Positions 55,301 to 64,000 of a stretch of 64,000 nt of DNA are shown in pieces. Position numbers and translations under genes: made by a program. The notes beneath the pieces are model-generated. The model had not been told where the DNA came from. It was given only the letters and a program-made list of their open reading frames with translations, and made no database searches. Source of the stretch: Lineus longissimus (Eukaryota > Nemertea > Pilidiophora > Heteronemertea > Lineidae); assembly GCF_910592395.1 (NCBI RefSeq), contig NC_088315.1, positions 14,927,808 through 14,991,807 on the forward strand. Reading direction: 5' to 3'. Positions within the stretch are counted from its first letter, which is position 1; each line of letters begins with the position of its first letter.

Positions 55301-57765
55301 CTGGAACAAAATGATTATTAGCTCTAACTACTTTACGTACATTTGTTTTCGAAGTCATTTTTATGTTGCTGCAAGACCTGGTGGTACACATGTTTGACGT
55401 TCCTTTGTAGTGCACTGGTTTATTTCTAATGCCCGAAAGGACTTGTAATGAAAATTCAAACTATAGATAAAATGGGAGTGGTGGTTAACCGACGTAATAC
55501 CTGAAACCTCCTTAAAGAACAGACTAATTAATCCAACATTTTTCTTTTTAAAAAACATTTTCAAGTCTGGTGGACTTTGGATGACGATGGCAATGTGATT
55601 GACAGAAGCTGCATGTATGCTATACATGTATAGTCTATTTGATGAGAAAATGGCGCTGTACAGAAAAAATCCTCATCAAAATGGCTGGGCAAATTTCATT
55701 CTCCAAGCGTCGTCAATGGTGATCATCATTGCCAAGTCTCACTCGACCTACTGTCTCTGCCACAGTTGGTTCCCAGCCACCTTTCAACAATAAGAACAAT
55801 CGAGGGCCAACAATGGTCATAATGGGGCGTATCTAAGGTTGGATACAATATCATTGCGCGTTCTATTTTTTCAAAATGGAGGACGAGGCATCGTAAAACG
55901 GCTCTCTGTCCACGAATTTTGCCAAAATACGATCCAGTCATAAAACTAAAAACAAATCAAAAAGAGGTTTTTCATTGCATGAGCGACACCGAGGAAGGTC
56001 ACATGCCTAATATAATAGGTTTATGCGAGAAACCTGTATAAATAGACAAATCCTGTTTGAAAAGAGACGAAATGGTGCCGTAATCAACAAGAAGGCTTTT
56101 CATTCCATGATACAAGCAGTGCACTATACACATTGGATTAGTGTGTGGACGATCAAACTGTGGCAGAGCGACTATGGTCTCATTAGGGAATTTGTTTTGA
56201 ATTTATGCACGGCCAACGTAGTTCCTAAAAAAATCATTGATTTTTTTGTCCTCACAGTATGCCAGTGTTGATTTAGCAGTCGTTTTGGCAAATACTTGGA
56301 GTTTCTGAAACCTGGAGCGCTACTGAATGGGCGGCTAACAAGAAACTACGCATTTTACTGTTGTTGCCGACGTATGTGTACACTGAACTTGAGATGTGCG
56401 TCGGGCCCGTGTTGAAATGCCGTCCAGTGCCAGTTGGTGCGTTTTTCGCTGATTTTTGCAAAATTCAACATATCTCAAAAGTTAAACGGTTGACCCTCAA
56501 TTATTTTTTGGTTTTGTGTAGCGTAAGCAACTGTCTTTCACGGGAGAATGGTCACTGTAAGAATTATCCAGGAAGAAATGTATAATATTTGGGGTTTTCC
56601 GTGATTGTCCGGCCTCATTGGCAATATTGCCATTTAGGATAGTGAACAGAGCTAGGAGCAAATGCGACGCTTATGTTTTATTTGAAGAATTAAAATGCTC
56701 GATTTAACATCCTGCAAAATCAGGGGAATCGGGTGTTTCCGGTGATATACGACATCAATGGATTGTCCTCATGCAATCACATTGGAAACGCATTTTAAAA
56801 TAGATGTTACGTCCTGTTAATGGGGCACGCCATCATCGCGTACATTCCGGAAAACTCTCTCGCGGGTGCATGTAAAATTCGACAGACGGACCGAAGACCG
56901 GGAGATTGGGAAAACTTGTCAATATTTTGATTTAAATGACTAGTTCTTGGTCATTGCGCATTTTGACAAAGTAATTAAGCAGTTTATAGACTGAGGACTT
57001 AGTTTTGACGAACGAAAGCTTTCTTCATCCCCTTTTTTTCTCATCAAAATGAGAAAAACCCTGCATGCCTTTTTCGAAATAGTCTATCTAGGTCTGAACA
57101 AAAAAGCTTTCACGTTACCTCGAAAAGCCAAGTGCATTCGTTTGCTTGAGTTTCAGACATTCCCTCAGTGGTGAAGTCAATAGCGCGCGCTCCTTCTACG
57201 AGATTTACCACTCCTCCGCAATCTGAGTTGGAAGAAATCGGATTCTGAAGATTTTGTATTCCGACCCCCCCCCCCCATATAATTCCCTATGTTTACAAAT
57301 TGTTTCAGCTAAAAGTAAATAACAATGTATTCGATTCAGCGACCTTACTCTTTCGCACTTACATGTACACTGTGCATGTACGATAAAATTCTAAAATCTT
57401 GACGAGTATATGCTTGCTTTTTTACCGAGTTTTAATGCCCCCTAAGCTTCTCAGCCAAATAGTCATTCAGCCCTCTTGTGGCCCCATGCTTCTGTGGTCT
57501 GATTTGGATATAGGACTCCAGCTCATATGCTTCATCCATCAGACCTACATCTTTTTCTGCCATTGAGAGTGTTCACTTCTAACTGTTCTTTTAAAGGTTT
57601 GACAAGCAGCCTCCCAATTTTACTCCCCATATTGATTGTATCGAGTTGCAACACTTAAATTATAAATTATAAATTTTCAACCTTACATCCTATTTTGTCA
57701 CGGGGGGATGAACAACTATCGATGACTGGGGGAAAAAGGATATTTATGGATGTTGTATGAATTAC
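55301..57765 (-). other. intronic region lacking one expected exon
   Basis: Phase bookkeeping demands a phase 1-to-0 exon coding the CUB N-terminus here. I could not identify it: the minus-strand open frames at 55361-55627, 55726-55941 and 56273-56461 do not show CUB motifs with usable splice sites. Confidence 0.4.
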
Positions 57766-57903
57766 CATAGTTAACTGGGTCGTATCTACAGAGTGACATC
57801 TTCTGTTCAAATTTTCCCTGACTCTTCATCAAACCATAGGGTATCTCAAGTATTGAACTTGGATTCCAGTTTATCGCGGTAGTCTCTAGTGTTGCCCTCA
57901 TTC
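57766..57903 (-). CDS. astacin mosaic gene, ApeC end / linker exon
   Basis: Acceptor ATTTCATAG, donor CTATG|GTAATT, phase 1-1, 45 codons. It starts GMRATLETTAINW, which continues the 'CQKVEG' end of the previous ApeC exon, as ApeC domains usually close with QxVxGM. The rest (SILEIPYGLMKSQGKFEQK) is unassigned. Confidence 0.7.
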
Positions 57904-58202
57904 CTATGAAATACATGTCAAATGTAGAAATCATATATACAGGGTGGTGGCCCCAAAAACGACGGCCTTACTTCTGGTTCCAGCAATGGGTTAAGAATCT
58001 TCCTCGAAGAAAAATGAGACCTAGTTACTTCATTCTGACCGATAGTTTTAGCTCCAGTGCCACTTTTTCTAATCAGTTGTTACCAATGAAATCGAAGAAA
58101 TCGCGCACTCTTTCATAATTTGCCAAGGATGACGGGAAAGTCTGAAATATCCGTGATTGATCAGAGTTTTCATGCGTTTTTCGCGATTCAAACATATCTC
58201 AC

Positions 58203-58394
58203 CTTCCACTTTCTGGCAATTGAACCACTCCGCCCCATCAACTGCATAACTTGGGAACATGTAAAATGATGTTTTCCTGGGGAGGCTGATGGCTGTGTCG
58301 ACGTTTCGGTCATGTCTGCAGCAGAAACCAATGCTAACAGAAGGACCTTTCTTCTTCTTTTTTGAAATGTAGTTAACCGAGCCGGCACTGAAAC
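58203..58394 (-). CDS. astacin mosaic gene, ApeC exon 2
   Basis: Acceptor GCGTTTCAG, donor GGAAG|GTGAGA, phase 1-1. The product FSAGSVNYISKKKKKGPSVSIGFCCRHD, then TAISLPRKTSFYMFP and WFNCQKVEG. I.FCCR.D and I.LP...F form the core signature of the apextrin C-terminal (ApeC) domain, which in characterised proteins recognises microbial cell-wall components. Confidence 0.82.
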
Positions 58395-59392
58395 CTGAAA
58401 CGCGGATAAGACCTAAATTGATACGACGATCGTGTAATTTTATTAACTGGTGGCACAGGAAAATGGATATATAAAATGCCGTAGTGCAACTCATATTTAG
58501 TGCGTATTTACTAAATACGAAGTTCAAATAGGAGTTAAATATTTATTTTTTAAGGAATGGAGAAGACCTTTCGAGGGAAAGGCCTGCGCACAGTATCTCT
58601 TCTATTTAGTGCCTCCCTCGTATTTCTAGAACGATACTTCTGGTCATGAAATAAACATGCACGTCATGACCAATTTTTGCAACTTGTTGTTTTTAGTGAG
58701 CTCGCGAATCAAGTATACGACCAACAAGCACAAGCGCTACAAATCACTTCTCCCTGTGTATACAATCAAGAATTTATAAAGACTATCATGATTCAATGTA
58801 GAGAGAAGGGAATTTTGTACCTAATTGACTGTATGAGCAGAAGACAAAGATCTGGATTTTTTTAATCATTTGCTGGGTTTTTTTTGCATTTTTGTCGGAT
58901 AAAAAACCCCTCAAAATGAGTAACTAACTATTGGATCACTTCTGCTCAGAATTTTTTTTATTATGTCATTCCTTCAAACACTGTTACTTTATTTATGCGT
59001 CTCTAAACGCACAACGTCTTGAAATAGCCACTTCCCAAGCTCAAGCAATTTTTATACCAGTGGAGTGATTAAAAAATATATTTTGATAATTGAGACCGAT
59101 CGCATGTGTATGCTAGTGAAAACACAAAGACTTTGAGCATTTTACGACACGACGTATTAAAGGTATTATTTACATGATACCTTACATGTTTAACACTTAC
59201 AACTCAACGCTAATTGCTTTGTGAAACTCAACAAAATAAAAATGAATAGGCCATTTTGTCCGGACAGTCCTTTCTCATACATAGGGCAACGATTCTTTAG
59301 TAAAACTTTTGTTTCTTTCATATAATGCACAAAACCGTTTGCACGCCTTGCTGTTGAGGTCATTTAAAGAGAACATTTGGTAGAATGCATAC

Positions 59393-59614
59393 CTGATGGA
59401 CAATCTCCCACCTTAAACAGACAGTACTGTCCTGTTGGCCAAGTGTTCATCCCACGTTTTGAGGAAGATTTCTTCTCACAATAGGTGTATTTATTTGCAA
59501 GTTCCTTGTTCTTGAAGATCTTGAAGAAATCATGATCGACTTCTGTAAAGCCTTCCGGGCATGATGGTGCAAGTACTGCAAAATCACCTTCGGGCCAATC
59601 GACGGGGGAATCCC
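59393..59614 (-). CDS. astacin mosaic gene, ApeC exon 1
   Basis: Acceptor CTTCTTCAAG, donor ATCAG|GTATGC, phase 1-1. The product has VDWPEGDFAVLAPSCPEGFTEVD, a variable middle, YTYCEKK and NTWPTGQYCLFKVGDCPSG. Two WP.G.(F/Y) blocks and CP.GF are the start of an ApeC domain. It joins CPSG to FSAG in the next exon, the expected CP.GF..G motif. Confidence 0.83.
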
Positions 59615-60693
59615 CTTGAAGAAGATAAAAGTTCTCATAGATAACAACATTGAAGCCCATCGATTCAAATAACACTTCTTTGTTAGTCTGAACACGTTTG
59701 TTTTTATAGCAGATGTGACTGGCCAGAAAATGACAATTTTCAAAATTGGTCATCCCAGAAATTTGGCCGACACAAATTTTTTTAACCGCTAATTTGGAAG
59801 AAAATAGTTGGACAAAAAGCATATTAGTAGAAGCAACTAATCTGGTTCCTATTGCACCAACTGTGAAATTATTTAAACTCGCAGTAACGCTAACTATTAA
59901 CTAATTGTTCTAGTTAAAAAAAAGAGTAGTAAAACGTAATTCAAAGCATTCATTGACACTGGTCCCGAGTTTCTATATCAATAGTTAAAGCTAATGATTT
60001 TACAGTTGGTTCATTAGGAACAACAAGGATGAGTCTGAATCATAGTTAGTGTTAATTTAAGATGCAATGGTTCAAAATTTCTATTTGATAGTTAAAGATA
60101 GTGCAATAGGAATTACAAATAATTCGGAATGATGGTTAGGGTTAAACGTTGTCATCTTTATAGTTAACAATACCATCTAAATATATCATTTTTTAAAGAG
60201 TGAATGCAACATGCAATAACAGTGAATAGAAAGTATAGATTCTTAACAACAACTGCATTTATCTGAAGGAGATGGTGCACTGCTCTTGTAAGAACTATGA
60301 ATGTTGGCGCAATCTATCGTCCGTCCGACACACAAACTGCGTAGTCAGGTTCTACTGGGTTAAAATATTGGCGACTGTTCTATCTTTTCGCATGGCCATA
60401 TCTTCGAGAGAAGATCATAATCTAAAACCCTGTGAAGTTGTTTCTTGATTGCAATAACGAAGGCGATTTTGCGATGGAAATTTGCCAAGCATGTGCAGCC
60501 ATCTCAGGTGAAGCTTTCGTAGGAATTGGCATGTGTTACTGGCTACTTAACCACAGACAGATGTATGCATGCACACGAACAAACAGTAAATGACTATTGA
60601 ATCCTTCATTGGATATACATATACCCCGGCTAAGTTAAAATTGAGTATAGACTATGAGGTTCATGATGCTCTTAAACCATCACCTTTACCTAC

Positions 60694-60825
60694 CAGATGG
60701 TTTGTAGATCTTCTGGCAGCGTTCGCCTCCAAGGCCATTAGGACACAGACATCGACACTGCTGCTCAACGTAAGCAAGGTAGCCGTCGTTTTCACACTCC
60801 AAAGTCGAATCGGAACACATGTTCT
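60694..60825 (-). CDS. astacin mosaic gene, EGF-like exon
   Basis: Acceptor TTTCTTTTCAG, donor ATCTG|GTAGGT, phase 1-1. The product ENMCSDSTLECENDGYLAY, then QCRCLCPNGLGGERC is an EGF-like domain (C..C..GGY...C.C.CP.G..G..C). EGF modules directly following the astacin domain are usual in animal astacins. Confidence 0.83.
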
Positions 60826-61219
60826 CTGAAAAGAAATTAGTTGTATTTTTGTCGTGACAAGAAGAGTGTCACTCATCCGTTAAACTGGGGCTGCATTAGG
60901 GTATTAACATTTATTTAATATTACTAGCTATCAAATATTAAACAATATTATCATTGCTTTACTTTTCTACCTCACAAGCGATCCCATAAGATTTTGGTAG
61001 TCTCCGCATTTCAGCAGACATATAAAAGCTAATCCCATACGAGTACTTGCAACTGCATATTGCAACTACATAAAGAAAACTCAGTTGACGTTACAAACTG
61101 CCAAATTTATTAGATAAGTAAAAGAGACAGTCTCTCTTGAGCCCCATTTGGAACATTCTGCTTTTTGTTCATGACCACGTCATTGCTGTGTGAACGATCG
61201 AACGAAATCTTCCGGGTAC

Positions 61220-61346
61220 CTTTACAATTGTAATTGAGATTGATCGCTTTGATATCGTAGAAGGAAGCCCCATAGAAACCCTTGCCAAGGTCCTTCAAAG
61301 GAATGTCCTCTGTGTCGTGCGGCAGCAGTACTGGTAGTCCTTTGCG
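61220..61346 (-). CDS. astacin mosaic gene, astacin domain exon 5
   Basis: Acceptor CTGCCTAG, donor TAAAG|GTACCC, phase 0 to 1. The product RKGLPVLLPHDTEDIPLKDLGKGFYGASFYDIKAINLNYNC is the end of an astacin domain (..P.D....IG....S..DI..IN..Y.C), whose final Cys pairs in the domain. Confidence 0.83.
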
Positions 61347-62247
61347 CTAGGCAGAAGAGAATTAGCACCAATTAAAAACAATTCTTGTTCGGTAGCAAAC
61401 TGTTTTGGTAAATGTATCTGTATACGCGCTGGTCACCCTTCCAAGTGATGACCGCGGTCAACGCCTGGAGGCAACGCGTCAACCATTCGATCATATTGGA
61501 ATTCCTCCATGGCTTGCGGGTTAAGCCATGCCATATAACTTGGGGAACAGTATATCATGTATTGTGTTCGAGCTCCGGTGTGACAGCGGATATGTCCCCC
61601 TGGAGTCATAGTCCGGTAGCATTGTATTTGACCAATTAAGCAGCATGATCTATTGTACCGCTAACCCTAACCAAAACATTTAGCAATGCGGGCTATTGTT
61701 ACACGGACTATCAGCCCTAGGACTACTATCCCCGCCACACCGTTATGAAAATTCTCGCCGCGGCACGGTGACTGCACACCAAAAGATGCCGTTGCGCCCT
61801 CTCTCCTGATTATATATGACTACATATGTACACATCAACCTTTATCAGTCATTCAATTTTGTCTGGTATCGAGACTCTAATCCTTGACAAGGATTCCAGT
61901 TATTTGGATGAACATTGTTTTGCTATATTCCAATAAAGATATACAAAGGTGGACTACAATGTTTCTTTTGAATCATTCTCAGTTCATGTTCCCACTATAT
62001 TATTTACATCGCTCCGACCTTACGCTGCAATAATGTGCAACAAAATAAATCTCTCGGACGCGGGTGACACAGATAATTGCTGGTTTCTGTTGATCGCAGC
62101 CATCATCGATTCGTGTAAATAAAGAACATCGAAATATTTATCAACCTCTCGGACGTTTTTGCTATTCCCAAAACAATGAAAATACACGTCGTCTTGGCTG
62201 TGAGCCATTCTGTTGATTCCACAGGGCGATCTTTACACAGTTCTTAC

Positions 62248-62330
62248 CATGAAATTATATTGCAAAACTGAGGAGAGGTCATAAGGAACACTCATCTCAT
62301 ATGATTTCTTCTTGTAGCTACTGATCGACC
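62248..62330 (-). CDS. astacin mosaic gene, astacin domain exon 4 (Met-turn)
   Basis: Acceptor CAATTTCAG, donor TCATG|GTAAGA, phase 1 to 0. The product is SYEMSVPYDLSSVLQYNFM. It occupies the YDYSS(I/V)MHY position of astacins; the zinc-coordinating Tyr is present but the Met-turn Met is Leu and the following His is Gln. Confidence 0.82.
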
Positions 62331-62832
62331 CTGAAATTGAAAGAGTTCTTGAAAAAAAATTGTTTGTATGACTGTTGTTGATGCCCTTTAGCGTGCCGAT
62401 GTCATCCGAGTTGGTTCTAGAACTTGCGGACTTCAATTCACGTTACCCGATTGACTGTACTGTTTGACACGATTTTTCACGACTACAAGACCAACTCGCG
62501 CTGGTCCCGACTAATGAAGACCAGTCAAGTCATCAAGTTTATCTGCGAAGACACATGTCATGTGGTCCTGAAGCTTTAAATACCTAACAATGTTACGCAT
62601 GATAAAACATGATTTAACATATTTGGACAATGTAGCAATGAACATGACCCATATGGGCGGAGCCTATTCGCTCTTCAGTAATGCATGTTTTGATACGAAA
62701 AAACTTCGGCAATCATGTTATTTACTATGTATTCAATTAAAAGTGTACAAGGGGAAGGAGTCAGACCTGTAACATGACTCTAATAATTTAATTTTGTTTT
62801 TTATCAAATGTTAACAATAAAGGCTTACTTAC

Positions 62833-62935
62833 CGTCACCAAGATTGTGCTCAAAGAATCTGATGGTCTTATCTCTGTCTTGCCTGCATTGTTCATGCATT
62901 AGACCCAGCGCGTGGCCTATTTCGTGCCTTGCTTT
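62833..62935 (-). CDS. astacin mosaic gene, catalytic exon
   Basis: Acceptor AATTTCAG, donor TGACG|GTAAGT, phase 0 to 1. The product KARHEIGHALGLMHEQCRQDRD contains the full HExxHxxGxxHE zinc-binding motif of astacin metallopeptidases and the usual R.DRD after it. All three zinc histidines and the catalytic Glu are present, so proteolysis is possible if the rest folds. Confidence 0.92.
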
Positions 62936-63463
62936 CTGAAATTAGAGCAAATAAACACTTTTTGTTTCATTTTGTCATCAAATCATTCGTTTCTTCTTGC
63001 AATTTTTTTTCGTGAAGATTTGTCCGCTCTGGCATGTCTTGTTTTGAATTAATTTTTAAACTAAGCATGCATAAGGCAGAATTTACATAATATTCACGTT
63101 TTCACAATTCAACGTGTCACTTTTCAATTGCCATGCGTGACATGAAAACCGAACAAGAATTTGTTAATCAACTAATACGAAGCGTTACCCCGGTTTACAG
63201 TTTACATTTTTACATGCAATGTGTACACCTTCACGTGTGATGCGTGATATGAAGAACAAACAAGTCATTAAATTGTAGGTAGCTGGAAGGCAAATGGTAT
63301 TTTATGCAGTCTTGCTTGGCATACAGTTTACGCCTGAGGAAAGAGGAATGTATGAATTTAGGACGAGTTTACATCGAGTTCATGTTTTCATATGTGGATT
63401 GTTACTTTTCACGTGGCACTAAGCATGTTAAGAAGTACTTGATTTAAAGTAAATATAACTTAC

Positions 63464-63539
63464 CGAACCACTACAAGTCGATATTTTGTTCTCACGACCT
63501 TCATCGGTCTTACCAACATTTCCGACGAGAGAGGAGCAT
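63464..63539 (-). CDS. astacin mosaic gene, astacin domain exon 2
   Basis: Acceptor CTACTTTAG, donor GTTCG|GTAAGT, phase 2 to 0. The product CSSLVGNVGKTDEGRENKISTCSGS matches the astacin C.S.VG..G......I.....C block that precedes the HExxH helix. Confidence 0.82.
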
Positions 63540-63623
63540 CTAAAGTAGAAATCACGTGATGTCATTACAAAAGCCAGGAATGCATTTCAGGCTAAACATC
63601 TGTACCAACCTTATTTCCCATAC

Positions 63624-63677
63624 GACAGAGCTTCAACGGTCGAAATTAGAATAAATCTGGGTTTTTCTCGGTCAAAT
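63624..63677 (-). CDS. astacin mosaic gene, astacin domain exon 1 in window
   Basis: Acceptor GTTTCACAG, donor CTGTC|GTATGG, phase 2-2. The product FDREKPRFILISTVEALS fits the strand before C.S.VG. The better-looking downstream donor (AAG|GTTGGT) would include a TAA, so the GTATGG donor is preferred. The signal peptide, propeptide and domain start lie beyond the window. Confidence 0.65.
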
Positions 63678-64000
63678 CTGTGAAACAAATAAGGGAGCAA
63701 CCAAGAATTCACTTGTTTCCTATAAGTTCTTCAGTGAGGCAACCGAAATTCAAGAGCTTCTACGAAATTTAAGAGCTTCTATTCCTTAGTTGACCCATGA
63801 TTTATTCAGCGTCAATACGAATCCGGTATCCCATGACGATCCCTGCTAAGTTCCAATGTTTTCTACCGACATTTTTCGGCGACCAGTTGAGGAAATCATT
63901 ATTGAATATTGACCTTAGAGGCGCCATTTCGTTTCTTACAACACCTCTAGTACTAGGTAGTTGCCACCATCTTAAAAAGCAGTACCGCGGATGTGGAAAA

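Noticed and set aside
62020-62208. Minus-strand 62-codon open frame between two astacin exons
   Set aside because: The flanking exons are both phase 0 at this intron and join into a normal astacin sequence; this frame has no splice sites or astacin motifs.
63790-63860. Minus-strand peptide KHWNLAGIVMGYRIRIDAE resembling the start of an astacin domain
   Set aside because: No donor in phase precedes the TAA that follows; the similarity is short and may be chance or a decayed exon.

Overview
This is eukaryotic nuclear DNA, most likely from a marine invertebrate animal. Genes are split into short exons with GT-AG (and some GC-AG) introns of 0.2-13.7 kb. About a third of the window is transposon-derived, and the domain repertoire (ZP, astacin, ApeC, kringle, CUB, BEN) is metazoan. 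ApeC domains are best known from amphioxus, echinoderms, molluscs and cnidarians, so a deuterostome or lophotrochozoan is plausible; the species cannot be fixed from sequence alone. There is no bacterial gene organisation, CRISPR array or rRNA gene.

Layout. (1) 317-15703, plus strand: the 3' part of a membrane-anchored zona pellucida (ZP) domain gene. Eleven exons encode cysteine-rich modules, a ZP-N/ZP-C domain, a furin-type site, a TM helix and a basic tail; the 5' end lies outside the window. (2) 15.7-17.95 kb: intergenic DNA with a truncated Tc1-like transposase abutting a LINE reverse-transcriptase fragment. (3) 17958-31323: a 13.4-kb composite insertion inside that LINE. Its ends are two LTRs in INVERTED orientation (U3 outward on both sides), flanked by a 4-bp AGAG duplication. 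Inside is a broken errantivirus/baculovirus-F-like envelope gene. That gene is interrupted by a ~7.3-kb element consisting mostly of an 81-bp satellite array with a 21-mer, 1,699-bp higher-order repeat. (4) 32238-47199, minus strand: four exons of an uncharacterised Cys/His-rich gene. A 13.7-kb intron of this gene appears to contain, on the opposite strand, (5) a complete BEN-domain gene (40545-45650) whose frame carries a TGA and one frameshift. (6) 47.2-51.8 kb: LINE fragment, foldback elements and unassigned DNA. (7) 51794-63677, minus strand: thirteen exons of a mosaic secreted metalloprotease: astacin (HEIGHALGLMHE), EGF, ApeC, CUB and kringle. Both ends of that gene are missing or unresolved.

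The host genes look like extracellular or matrix proteins (ZP protein; astacin mosaic) plus one chromatin-type protein (BEN); nothing shows that they act together. The strongest unusual observations are the inverted-LTR integration with a verified target duplication, the higher-order satellite carried inside a transposon that split an env gene, the astacin-EGF-ApeC-CUB-kringle architecture with an altered Met-turn, the nested opposite-strand gene pair, and two GC-AG introns with perfect AAG|GCAAGT donors. Exon boundaries were called by eye from splice signals and phase agreement between neighbouring exons.
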